In this document: piece by piece, positions 19,048 to 27,365 of the stretch
Position numbering within the stretch: the stretch's first letter is position 1
How the letters are laid out: every line of letters begins with the position of its first letter
Source: G963704535 sp963704535
Lineage (GTDB): Bacteria; Chloroflexota; Chloroflexia; Chloroflexales; Roseiflexaceae
Reading direction: 5' to 3'
Assembly: GCA_963704535.1 (NCBI GenBank)
Contig: OY969916.1
Coordinates: 1,240,001 to 1,304,000 of the forward strand
Length of the DNA stretch: 64,000 bases
The notes under the pieces: generated by a model
Told to the model about the DNA's origin: nothing
Seen by the model: only the letters and a program-made list of their open reading frames with translations
Database searches by the model: none
Made by a program: the position numbers and the translations under genes

Positions 19048-22000
19048 ATGGCGCGCACGACCCCACAAGTACTACACGATAGGCTCACGGAGCACGGCGG
19101 CCCAGAGTCAATCGTCGTCGGCAGCCTAGCCTGGTTCGCCTGGCTGGAGCAGGCCCGACTGTTTACGTTTCGCAGCCCTGCCGGAACGTTTACCGCGCGA
19201 CAAGAGCGGCGCACGGGCGGGGGCGCTTACTGGCGCGCCTACCGCACGATCGGCGGGCGCCAACACCGGGCCTACCTGGGCCGCTCCGCCGATCTCACGC
19301 CGGCGCGGCTGTGGGCAGTCGCTGTTCAGCTCACCGCCGAGATCCCCACGCAACCGCCGCAGGACCAGCCCCAGCCACGCGCCGTACCAGCGGTTCCGGC
19401 CACATTTTCGCCGATTCTAGCTACAAAGCTCTACGTGCCGCGCCCACGCGATGGGCACATCATACGTCCTCAACTCCTAGCTCGGCTCACGGCAGGTCTG
19501 CGTGGCCCGCTCACCCTGATCGCCGCACCGGCCGGCTTCGGCAAGACAACCCTCCTGGCCGACTTACTCGCTTCGCTCGTCGAAAGGCAAAAGGCAAAAG
19601 GCAAAAGGCAAAACGAAGACCCTGGACACTCAGATCTTTTGCCTTTTACCTTTTCACTTTTACCTTTCCAGGTGGCGTGGCTCTCGCTCGACGCCAGCGA
19701 CAACGACCCGGCAGTTTTTCTGCGCTACCTGATTGCCGCGCTCCAGGGAGCGCTGACCAGCGCGGTTGGCGCGATGGCGCTGGTATTGATCGAGTCGCCC
19801 CAGCCGCCACCGCTTTCGGTCGTGCTCACCGCGCTGATCAACGACTTGGCGGCTACGCCAGGGCCGGTAGTCCTGGTGCTCGACGATTACCACGTGATTG
19901 ACACGCCGACGATCCACGAAGCACTCAGCTTCCTGCTCGATCATCTGCCGCCGGCGCTGCGCCTGGTGATTTCGAGCCGCGAAGACCCGCCATTGCCGTT
20001 GGCCCGGCTGCGCGGGCGCGGCCAGCTTACCGAGCTGCGCGCCGTCGATCTGCGCTTCGAGCCGAGCGAGGTCGCGGCGTTCCTGAATGATGTGATGCAC
20101 CTCAACCTTAGCGCCGACGCAGTAGCGGCGCTCGACACCCGCACCGAGGGCTGGATCACCGGGCTGCAACTCGCCGCGCTAGCCATTCAGAACCACACCG
20201 ATCGCGACCGCTTCGTCGACGCCCTGAGTGGCAGCAATCGTTTCATTGTCGACTACCTGGCCAGCGAGGTGCTCGACCAATTGCCGGCCGAACTGCAAAC
20301 GTTTCTGCTTTCCACGTCGATCCTGAGCCGCATGTGTGGACCGCTGTGCGACACCCTGTTCAGAATTGAAAATGCAGAATTGAAAATTGAAAATGAGAAG
20401 ACCAGCTCGAAACATTCTCAATTCTCAATTCTCAATTCTCAATTCCTGCTGGAGGAGCTTGAGCGGGCCAATCTGTTCCTCATTCCACTGGATGAAGAGC
20501 GGCACTGGTATCGCTACCATCAACTGTTTGCCGAAGTGCTGCGAGAGCGGCTTGCAGGCAGCCTCCCCGCTACAGCTAGAGCCGATCTCCACCAGCGAGC
20601 GAGCATCTGGTTTGAGCAGCACGGGCTCGCCGGCGAGGCGCTTCAGCATGCCCTGGCCGCCCAGGATTTCGAGCGCGCGGCCGACTTGATCGAACGGATT
20701 GCGACGCCGATGGCGCTGGATGGCCAGTATGTGACACTGGGGGGCTGGCTGGCACAACTGCCCGCCGACCTGTTTGATACGCGGCCGTACCTTGCGCTGG
20801 CATACGCCGCCGTGGCGAGTCTCAACTCCGACTATGCCGCTGCTGAAGCCCATCTACAGCAGGCAGACACCGGCGCGCGAACATGGGATATCGAGCAGGC
20901 GGCCGCAGTGCAGCGCGAGGTAGCGGCGCACCGCTCACTCATCGCCAGCATGCGTGGCGACGAGCAATCGATCGAGCTGGGGCGGATGGCGCTGGCACAG
21001 CTACCCGAGCGTCACGCATTACGCAGCGTTGTGGTGGCGGGGCTCGGCTATGCCTACTTCTATGCCGGCAATCTGGCAGCAGCCAACCAGATCCTGCAAG
21101 CGAATCTGGCTGCACAGCCCATCCACGGCAGCCAGATCGTCATCGGCGCCGCGCTGGTCGCTCTGCTCGCAATGGTGCGCCGCGCGCAGGGGCGGCTGCG
21201 CGAGGTGCTGCGGTTGTCCGAGGAGGTCTTGAAACGCACCACGCATGGGGGCCGTACCTTGCCCCTCTCCGGCGCCTTGCTGGCCGAGCTGCTGCTTGGA
21301 CTCACACAGTGCGAGCAGAACAACCTGGATGCGGCGGAGCATACGCTGAGACAGTGCGCCAGGCTGGCCGGCGAGTATCATGTGGGGATGTACGCGATCC
21401 TGGCACAGTTCTACCTCGGGCAGGTGCTTTGCGCTCGCGGAGATCTGGCTGGAGCACTCGATCTTGTGGAGCAGGCCGCGGCCGCCGGAGCGCAGTATCT
21501 GTCGCCACTGAATCTATGCGAGATCGAGGGCTATCGCGCCATGCTGTGGCTCAAGCAGGGCGACCTGGCAAGCGCAACCGGCTGGGCCACCCGCTACGAG
21601 CGCGCCGCCGACAATACACGACCGCCCTTCACCGCCTATGATTACGATCGGTTCGCGCTGGTGCAAATATCCATGGCGCAAGGGCGCCTGGATGGCGCAT
21701 ACGCCGCCGTCGTACGGCTACTGCACGACGCCGAGGCAAGCGATCACGGACGCTTTGTGATCTGGGCGTTGGTGCTGCAAGCGCTGATTCTCCAGGCCCA
21801 GGGCGACACAACTGCGGCGCTGGCCTCGCTCGCACGTGCCCTGGCGCTGGCCGAGCCGGAGGGCTACGTGCGCGTCTTCGTCGACGAGGGCGCCCCCATG
21901 GCGGCACTGCTCGCCCAGGTCGCGCGCCATCGCGCGCCGGTGGCGAAGTACGCCGCGCGGCTCCTGGCCGCGTTCCCCGAATTGAAAATTGAGAATGAAG

Positions 22001-22254
22001 AATTGAAAATTGCCGCCCCTCATGCTTCTCAATTCTCAATTCTCAATTCTCAATTTTTAGTCGAGCCGTTGAGCGAGCGCGAGCTTGAGGTGCTGCGCCT
22101 GCTGGCCGAAGGCCGCGACAATGCCGAGATCGCTCGCGCCCTGGTCGTGGCCGTCAGCACGATCAAATCGCATATCAACCACATTTTCAGCAAGCTCGGC
22201 GTCGGCAATCGTTTGGAAGCAGTGCTACGGGCTCGGCAACTGAATCTGGTATAG
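19048..22254 (+). CDS. MalT-like LuxR family transcriptional regulator with three in-frame repeat inserts
   Basis: 1068 aa. The N-terminal about 95 residues (QVLHDRLTEHGGPESIV...) form a small domain often found before this ATPase. Next is an STAND ATPase (about 125-430) with P-loop APAGFGKTTLLADL and Walker B VVLVLDDYHVI, then a TPR-like superhelix (about 480-960) and a C-terminal LuxR helix-turn-helix (LSERELEVLRLLAEGRDNAEIARALVVAVSTIKSHINHIFSKLGVGN, about 1007-1060, given here in part). Ligand-activated transcription control is expected for the family; the signal is unknown. Start ATG 19048 has AGGAAG upstream. Hairpin repeats at 19583-19671, 20360-20449 and 21978-22058 interrupt linkers while keeping the frame. 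Confidence 0.9.
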   Translation: MARTTPQVLHDRLTEHGGPESIVVGSLAWFAWLEQARLFTFRSPAGTFTARQERRTGGGAYWRAYRTIGGRQHRAYLGRSADLTPARLWAVAVQLTAEIPTQPPQDQPQPRAVPAVPATFSPILATKLYVPRPRDGHIIRPQLLARLTAGLRGPLTLIAAPAGFGKTTLLADLLASLVERQKAKGKRQNEDPGHSDLLPFTFSLLPFQVAWLSLDASDNDPAVFLRYLIAALQGALTSAVGAMALVLIESPQPPPLSVVLTALINDLAATPGPVVLVLDDYHVIDTPTIHEALSFLLDHLPPALRLVISSREDPPLPLARLRGRGQLTELRAVDLRFEPSEVAAFLNDVMHLNLSADAVAALDTRTEGWITGLQLAALAIQNHTDRDRFVDALSGSNRFIVDYLASEVLDQLPAELQTFLLSTSILSRMCGPLCDTLFRIENAELKIENEKTSSKHSQFSILNSQFLLEELERANLFLIPLDEERHWYRYHQLFAEVLRERLAGSLPATARADLHQRASIWFEQHGLAGEALQHALAAQDFERAADLIERIATPMALDGQYVTLGGWLAQLPADLFDTRPYLALAYAAVASLNSDYAAAEAHLQQADTGARTWDIEQAAAVQREVAAHRSLIASMRGDEQSIELGRMALAQLPERHALRSVVVAGLGYAYFYAGNLAAANQILQANLAAQPIHGSQIVIGAALVALLAMVRRAQGRLREVLRLSEEVLKRTTHGGRTLPLSGALLAELLLGLTQCEQNNLDAAEHTLRQCARLAGEYHVGMYAILAQFYLGQVLCARGDLAGALDLVEQAAAAGAQYLSPLNLCEIEGYRAMLWLKQGDLASATGWATRYERAADNTRPPFTAYDYDRFALVQISMAQGRLDGAYAAVVRLLHDAEASDHGRFVIWALVLQALILQAQGDTTAALASLARALALAEPEGYVRVFVDEGAPMAALLAQVARHRAPVAKYAARLLAAFPELKIENEELKIAAPHASQFSILNSQFLVEPLSERELEVLRLLAEGRDNAEIARALVVAVSTIKSHINHIFSKLGVGNRLEAVLRARQLNLV
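19583..19671. repeat. In-frame heptamer hairpin 1 in the LuxR regulator
   Basis: Four AAAGGCA words, a spacer of about 25 bases, then TTTTGCC/TTTTACC words form a hairpin. The translation (RQKAKGKRQ...LLPFTFSLLPF) lies just after the P-loop helix and before VAWLSLDASDND. Confidence 0.9.
20360..20449. repeat. In-frame heptamer hairpin 2 in the LuxR regulator
   Basis: GAATTGA/AAATTGA words, a short centre, then four ATTCTCA words. The translation (RIENAELKIENE...HSQFSILNSQF) sits between CGPLCDTLF and LLEELERANLFL. Confidence 0.9.
21978..22058. repeat. In-frame heptamer hairpin 3 in the LuxR regulator
   Basis: Same word family as insert 2 (GAATTGA/AAATTGA, then ATTCTCA/ATTTTTA). The translation (LKIENEELKI...SQFSILNSQF) lies in the linker immediately before the LuxR helix-turn-helix. 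Confidence 0.9.
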
Positions 22255-22379
22255 AGATCCCACAAAGTCCCCAACCGCCCCACATCTCTCCACCCTACAC
22301 ACACCAATTCGTGGTCTCGACTCACCCTGAGGTTGATCACGATTCACCGCCACTTTGGTATCCTGCTACACAGACGGAG

Positions 22380-22592
22380 CGGGAAATGAGTTGGAAAAGG
22401 GGGCGTGGGGAAGCCCCCACAGAACAGTCCACCCACTTTCCAAACCATTGCGGGAAATGAGTTGGAAAAGGGGCGTGGGGGAAGCCCCCACAGAACAGTC
22501 CACCCACTTTCCAAACCATTGCGGGAAATGAGTTGGAAAAGGGGCGTGGGGGAAGCCCCCACAGAACAGTCCACCCACTTTCCAAACCATTT
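22380..22592. repeat. Tandem array, three 71-bp palindromic units
   Basis: Units at 22380-22450, 22451-22521 and 22522-22592. Each has GGGAAATGAGTTGGAAAAGG, a GTGGGGGAAGCCCCCAC stem, and CCACCCACTTTCCAAACCAT, so each unit is itself a large imperfect inverted repeat. It fills the 22255-22629 spacer together with about 120 bp with no recognised feature. It is related to the elements at 18919 and 54509. Confidence 0.92.
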
Positions 22593-22629
22593 AGCAATGC
22601 AATATCAGCACTTGTAGGAGGAACTGGCA

Positions 22630-22848
22630 ATGGCGACATCTGTGCCAGGTAGCGATCAAAGCGCGATCCAGCTAGAGCCGGCCTGCTCGCTCACAGCACT
22701 ACGAAGTTACCGCGTCGAACTGCCGCTGGACCTGCTCGATGAGGACGGGAGCACTCTCGACTGGTTGATCGGCTTCACATTGGACACCCTGGATGCACAC
22801 CATCTGGATCTGCGTATCGTCGCCGATCCGGGAAAAAAGGGGGTTTGA
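22630..22848 (+). CDS. Small unknown protein, 3' end overrun by a repeat array
   Basis: 72 aa starting at ATG 22630 with AGGAGGAAC close upstream, so translation is likely. The peptide (MATSVPGSDQSAIQLEP...VELPLDLLDEDGSTLDWL...DLRIVADPGKKGV) is acidic and has no family that I recognise. The last codons (ADPGKKGV) are encoded by the first unit of the 68-bp array, so the original gene was probably longer and lost its end when the array arose. It is followed by the hydrolase gene on the same strand. Confidence 0.55.
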   Translation: MATSVPGSDQSAIQLEPACSLTALRSYRVELPLDLLDEDGSTLDWLIGFTLDTLDAHHLDLRIVADPGKKGV

Positions 22849-23089
22849 GGGGGCTGCCCCCTCAGTCTCCCCCTTCACACTGTAAAGTCGCCGATCCGGG
22901 AAAAAAGGGGGTTTGAGGGGGCTGCCCCTCAGTCTCCCCCTTCACACTGTAAAGTCGCCGATCCGGGAAAAAAGGGGGTTTGAGGGGGCAGCCCCCTCAG
23001 TCTCCCCCTTCACACTGTAAAGTCGCCGATCCGGGAAAAAAGGGGGTTTGAGGGGGCAGCCCCCTCAGTCTCTCCCTTCACACTGTAAA
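22819..23089. repeat. Tandem array, four 68-bp palindromic units
   Basis: Units start at 22819, 22887, 22954 and 23022 (68, 67, 68, 68 bp). Each has GTCGCCGATCCGGGAAAAAA, a TTTGAGGGGGC/GCCCCCTCA stem and CCCCCTTCACACTGTAAA. Each unit starts with the same GTCGCCGATCCG as the end of the preceding gene, and the last unit abuts the hydrolase ribosome binding site. Confidence 0.93.
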
Positions 23090-23104
23090 GAGGAGAACAA
23101 TACA

Positions 23105-23962
23105 ATGCAATCAATGCTGATATCCGGCACCAGCGCATCAAACACTACATCGCCAGCGCGCATAACATCCTTGACAGTCGAGAACATCCCGATCCGGATT
23201 ATCGACCAGGGGACGGGCGTGCCGACGCTGCTGCTGCATGGCATCTTCGACTCCGCCGACACGTGGCGCGGCGTGACCGAGCGCTTGCAGGCCAATTACC
23301 GCTGCCTGGCGCCCGACCTGCCCGGCTTCGGGCGATCGGGCGGTTCGCCCGATTTCGACTGCACACTGCCACATCTGGCGCAGTTCATCGACCAGTTGGT
23401 CGACGCGCTCGGCATCGATGAGCCGATCAACCTGGTGGGGTACGATATCGGTGCCACCTATGGCCTGGCCTGGGCAGTGAGCCACCCCGCGAAAGTGCGC
23501 CACCTGGCGATTCTAAATGCCAACTTCTTCTCCGACTACAAGTGGCACCCCTTCGCACGGCTCTGGCGCATTCCAGTGGTCGGCGAACTGGTGATGGCCG
23601 GGATCACCGAGTTGGCTTTTGCGCGCGCCATGGTCAACGGCGCCCCCCAAATTCCGCTCGAAAAGGCCCGCGAAGCTGCCCGGCTGGTAACTCCGGCGGC
23701 CAAGCGCATGGCCCTGCGCCACTATCGCGCGCTCAACTCGGCCGTCTTTCGCGGGTGGGAAGATCGCCTGCGCGATCTGACCAGCCAAGTGCCCACGATC
23801 GTCTGCTGGGGCGATCAAGACCCAGTGATATCTTCGACCTTCGCCGAGCGTTTCGGGGCGCAAGAGGTGCATCATTTCGCAGCAAACAGCCATTGGCTGC
23901 CACTCGAAGCGCCCGACACACTGGCCGAGCGCCTGGATGCCTTTTTCCGCGAGGATGCCTGA
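23105..23962 (+). CDS. Alpha/beta hydrolase with Asp nucleophile (epoxide hydrolase/dehalogenase-like)
   Basis: A 285-aa soluble alpha/beta-hydrolase. Motifs: oxyanion loop LLHGIFDSADTW, APDLPGFGRSGG, nucleophile elbow LVGYDIGATYG, where the nucleophile position is Asp (as in epoxide hydrolases and haloalkane dehalogenases) rather than Ser, acid WGDQDPVIS, and catalytic His in ANSHWLPLEAP. A cap region lies around residues 140-210. Start ATG 23105 has AGAGGAG upstream (23089-23095), directly after the palindromic array. Its stop overlaps the next start (TGATG), so the two proteins are translationally coupled. The substrate is unknown. Confidence 0.88.
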   Translation: MQSMLISGTSASNTTSPARITSLTVENIPIRIIDQGTGVPTLLLHGIFDSADTWRGVTERLQANYRCLAPDLPGFGRSGGSPDFDCTLPHLAQFIDQLVDALGIDEPINLVGYDIGATYGLAWAVSHPAKVRHLAILNANFFSDYKWHPFARLWRIPVVGELVMAGITELAFARAMVNGAPQIPLEKAREAARLVTPAAKRMALRHYRALNSAVFRGWEDRLRDLTSQVPTIVCWGDQDPVISSTFAERFGAQEVHHFAANSHWLPLEAPDTLAERLDAFFREDA

Positions 23963-24213
23963 TGGACCGTCGGCGCCCATTGGCCGATGCGCCGGCGTGC
24001 TACCAGATCCGCGTGCGCGGCCCGATCGACCCGCACTGGTCGGATTGGTTCGACAGCATGGCAATCACGTATGACGCCAGCGGCGATACAGTATTGATTG
24101 GGCCGCTGGCCGACCAGGCCGCGCTGTATGGGGTGCTCCACCGCATCCGCAATCTTGGCCTGATGTTGCTGGCGGTCGCACGGCTGCCGGAGCATACGGA
24201 TTTAATTGATTGA
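23962..24213 (+). CDS. Small conserved protein coupled to the hydrolase
   Basis: 83 aa. The sequence resembles the short 'YQIRVRGHLDPHWSDWF...VADQAALHGVLxxIRDLGLxLLSV' proteins common in Chloroflexota and actinobacteria (recalled family pattern, no name certain). Visible blocks are CYQIRVRGPIDPHWSDWFDSM, TVLIGPLADQAALYGVLHRIRNLGLML. Start ATG 23962 overlaps the hydrolase stop by one base. The function is unknown; it is often found as a small partner of other enzymes. Confidence 0.8.
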   Translation: MDRRRPLADAPACYQIRVRGPIDPHWSDWFDSMAITYDASGDTVLIGPLADQAALYGVLHRIRNLGLMLLAVARLPEHTDLID

Positions 24214-24324
24214 GAAACGGATAGAACAGAAGGCTCGATCTTCGTGACATCCATTAGCCATCCGTTGTATCCGTTGAAAGTCTCGTTGTGGTATTAGCCA
24301 TCCTATGTGGCTGGGCCGCACACA

Positions 24325-24388
24325 CAGCGATGAAAATGTGGGAGGGCTTTTCTTGAGGGGCAGCCCCCTCAAACTCCCCTATTTTCAC
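24325..24388. repeat. Palindromic element between convergent genes
   Basis: TTGAGGGGCAGCCCCCTCAA core with GGGAGGGCTTTTC and CTCCCCTATTTTC flanks, ending next to the stop of the P-type ATPase gene. It could terminate both convergent transcripts. Confidence 0.65.
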
Positions 24389-24389
24389 G

Positions 24390-27194
24390 TTAGCGAGAAC
24401 GCGCGATAGCGCGTTGCACCACTTTGCTCAGTTCTCGCAGCCACAAGACGCTGCTCGCCACGAGAATGCACACCAGCCAGTCGCTCCCTTGCAGCGGAAC
24501 CGTGTCGAAGGCGCGCTGCAAAAATGGCACATAGATCACCGCAACCTGGAGCACCACGGATAGGGCCACGGCGCCCCATAGCCATACGTTGTGGAACAAC
24601 TCATAGAAGGCGCTGTGGGTGTCCGAACGGGCGTTAAACACATTGAACATCTGGAACAGCACCAGAGTCGTAAAGGTCATTGTTCGGGCATACGGCATCT
24701 CGCCCGACCCAGCGATCAGCCCACCAGGCAAGCACGCGTCGAGGACCAGTAATGACTCGACGCCCATGATCAGGCCGACAAGCACAATGCCGGACCACAT
24801 CTCGCGCGTAATCACGCCGCTGCCCTGCGCGCGGGGCTGTTGCTGCATCACATCGGGGTCAGCGGGATCGAGACCAAGTGCGAGGGCCGGCAGGCCGTCC
24901 GTCACCAGGTTGATCCACAGGATTTGCGTCGCCAGCAGCGGCGCAACGATCACCTTGTCCTCGCTGGCGGTCAGCCCCAGCACGTTCGCCAGCACCACGC
25001 CCCCGAACATGGTCAGCACCTCGCCGATGTTCGACGACAGCAGGAAGCGCAGGAACTTCTGGATGTTGGCGAAGATCGCCCGCCCTTCTTCCACCGCCGC
25101 TACGATTGTGGCAAAGTTGTCGTCGGCCAGGATCATATCAGCGGCTTCCTTCGATACGTCCGTGCCCGTAATGCCCATCGCCACGCCGATGTTGGCGGTT
25201 TTGAGCGCAGGCGCATCGTTCACGCCGTCGCCGGTCATGGCGACAACGGCCCCATTCTGCTGCAAAGCGTTGACGATGCGGAGTTTATGTTCGGGGTTGA
25301 CGCGAGCATACACCGACAACTCGCGCACCGTTGTACGGAGCGCGTCGTCCGACAGGCGCTCCAGATCCGCGCCGGTGATCGCCGTGTCTGTCGCCGCAAT
25401 ACCCAACTCCATCGCGATCGCTGCCGCCGTCCGTGGGTGATCGCCCGTGATCATGATCGGCCGGATGCCCGCACGTTGGGCGACCGCGACCGCATCCTTG
25501 ACCTCGTCGCGTGGTGGATCGATCATGCCTACCAGCCCCAGGAAGACCATCTCATGTTCGACTTGGTCGCTTGCCGCATGTGAGTCCTGGAAGGCATCGC
25601 GCGGCAGCGAGCGGTAGGCGATGCCCAGCGTGCGAAGCGCCTCGCCGGCGAGTTGCTCGTTGACCGCTCGAATCGCCGCGTGGCGCGCCTCAGTCAGCGG
25701 GCGCGGCCCGTCGCCGGCCCACTCCTGCTGACACCGGCTCAGCAAAATGTCAGGCGCGCCCTTCGTGAAGACCAGCAAGCGATCCGCGCGTTCGATGTCG
25801 GTATGGACCGTACTCATCAGCTTGCGCTCGGAGGAGAACGGCACCTCGCCGACCCGTGCGAACCGCCCCTCCAATACCTCGTCGGTCAGGCCGGCCTTGC
25901 GCGCGGCCACAATCAGCGCCCCCTCGGTCGGGTCGCCATAAATGGCCCAGCGCCCATCACGCTCCTGCAAGACAGCGTTATTGGCCCGATCGGCCGCGCC
26001 CAGGGTGTAGGTCACTTCGGTGCGCAGCGGCCCATCTACCAGGGCCTGACCATCCTGCCGCAGCTCGCCCTCGGGCGTATAGCCGGTACCTGTCACGTCG
26101 ACTCGCCCGCCGGCCGTGACGACCGTGCGCACCGTCATCTCGTTCTTGGTCAGGGTGCCGGTTTTGTCCGAAGCGATCACGGTGGCCGAGCCCAGGGTTT
26201 CGACGGCGGGCAGCTTGCGTACGATCGCATTACGCCCGGCCAGGCGCTGCACGCCCAGCGCCAGCACCGCCGTCACCACTGCCGGCAAACCTTCCGGCAC
26301 GGCAGCCACGGCCAGCGCCACGCCCAGGATCAGCACATCAACAATCGCGCTGAACTCGCGGATTCCTTCCACCACAATAATGGTGACGATCATGACCACC
26401 GCGATGATCACCACGACGATGCCCAGCAGCTTGCCGGTGCGATCCAGCTCCTGCTGGAGCGGGGTTGGGTCGCTCTCGGTCTGGTGGAGCAGGCCGGCGA
26501 TCTTGCCCATTTCGGTGTGCATTCCGGTGGCCGTCACAACCGCCCGGCCGCGACCGTAGGTGGCGGCCGTGCCGCTGAACACGCTGTTCGAGCGGTCGCC
26601 AATGCCGACGTCTTCCGGTAGCGGGTGGGTATCTTTAGAGACCGGCAGGCTCTCGCCGGTGAGCGAAGCTTCGGCGGTTTGCAGCGCGACCGAGCGAAAC
26701 AATTGCCCGTCGGCCGGGATGGTATCGCCTTCCTCAATCAGGATAATGTCGCCTGGCACCAGATTGGTGGCGGGCACCCGCCGTGGCTGCCCGTCGCGCA
26801 GCACGGATGCCTCGGCGGCGGCCATTGCACGTAGCGCGGCGACGGAGCGCTCGGCCCGCGCCTCCTGCACGTAGCCGAGAATGCCGTTGAGCAGCACGAT
26901 CGCGAAGATCACCAGCGCCTCGAACGGCAGCGGCTCGTCGCCCTCGACCAGCCAGACGATGAGCGAGATCATGGCGGCGACCAGCAGCAACAGGATCAAC
27001 ACGTCCTGAAACTGGGCCAGGAATTTGCGCCAGGCCGGGATCGGCGGTTCGGCTTGGAGTTCGTTGGGGCCGTACTGGGCCAGGCGTCGTCGCGCTTCCT
27101 CGGTGGTGAGGCCGCGCTCGGCGTCGCTGCCCAGCGCGGCGATAACTGCTTCCGCCGGCTGCTGGTAGGCAGCCGCGAGATCCAGGCCGATCAT
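24390..27194 (-). CDS. Cation-transporting P-type ATPase (Ca2+-ATPase type, P2A-like)
   Basis: 934 aa. It has the N-terminal cation-ATPase domain (EEARRRLAQYGPNEL), transmembrane helices (LILLLLVAAMISLIVWL and others), the actuator motif TGES, the ion-binding PEGLP motif in helix M4, the phosphorylation site DKTGTLT (Asp about 343), the N-domain KGAPD, the hinge TGDGVNDAPAL, and C-terminal helices with a TDGLPALALGLDP segment. Length and PEGLP fit SERCA/PMR1-like calcium or manganese pumps; the exact ion is not certain. Start ATG 27194 (MIGLDLAAAYQQP) is preceded by GGAGGAGAGGAAG; the in-frame GTG 18 bases earlier lies in this site. Divergent from a TetR gene. Confidence 0.93.
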   Translation of the reverse strand: MIGLDLAAAYQQPAEAVIAALGSDAERGLTTEEARRRLAQYGPNELQAEPPIPAWRKFLAQFQDVLILLLLVAAMISLIVWLVEGDEPLPFEALVIFAIVLLNGILGYVQEARAERSVAALRAMAAAEASVLRDGQPRRVPATNLVPGDIILIEEGDTIPADGQLFRSVALQTAEASLTGESLPVSKDTHPLPEDVGIGDRSNSVFSGTAATYGRGRAVVTATGMHTEMGKIAGLLHQTESDPTPLQQELDRTGKLLGIVVVIIAVVMIVTIIVVEGIREFSAIVDVLILGVALAVAAVPEGLPAVVTAVLALGVQRLAGRNAIVRKLPAVETLGSATVIASDKTGTLTKNEMTVRTVVTAGGRVDVTGTGYTPEGELRQDGQALVDGPLRTEVTYTLGAADRANNAVLQERDGRWAIYGDPTEGALIVAARKAGLTDEVLEGRFARVGEVPFSSERKLMSTVHTDIERADRLLVFTKGAPDILLSRCQQEWAGDGPRPLTEARHAAIRAVNEQLAGEALRTLGIAYRSLPRDAFQDSHAASDQVEHEMVFLGLVGMIDPPRDEVKDAVAVAQRAGIRPIMITGDHPRTAAAIAMELGIAATDTAITGADLERLSDDALRTTVRELSVYARVNPEHKLRIVNALQQNGAVVAMTGDGVNDAPALKTANIGVAMGITGTDVSKEAADMILADDNFATIVAAVEEGRAIFANIQKFLRFLLSSNIGEVLTMFGGVVLANVLGLTASEDKVIVAPLLATQILWINLVTDGLPALALGLDPADPDVMQQQPRAQGSGVITREMWSGIVLVGLIMGVESLLVLDACLPGGLIAGSGEMPYARTMTFTTLVLFQMFNVFNARSDTHSAFYELFHNVWLWGAVALSVVLQVAVIYVPFLQRAFDTVPLQGSDWLVCILVASSVLWLRELSKVVQRAIARSR

Positions 27195-27335
27195 GTGCTT
27201 CCTCTCCTCCACACGCTACTCACGCGCATTCAGCTCCCAGATTGACGGGCGTAGTCTACCACGCGCTCCCTCTGGGAGCAACGGCAACAAAACCAGCGCT
27301 TGACCAAGACACGCGCCTGCGCTATGCTGCTACTA

Positions 27336-27347
27336 GAGTAAATACTC
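27336..27347. promoter_or_regulatory. Candidate TetR operator between the ATPase and TetR genes
   Basis: GAGTA-AA-TACTC inverted repeat in the short divergent spacer, about 20 bp before the tetR start. The position fits autoregulation and possible control of the ATPase gene. Sequence-only inference. Confidence 0.4.
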
Positions 27348-27365
27348 GGTTACTGGAGTGTCGTG

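Noticed and set aside
22344..22639. Minus-strand frames made of repeated WTVLWGLPPRPFSN-like peptide
   Set aside because: They are translations of the tandem 71-bp palindromes, with no start signals or protein features.
22380..23089. Possible CRISPR arrays
   Set aside because: Units are tandem without variable spacers, and each unit is a long palindrome; no cas genes are near.
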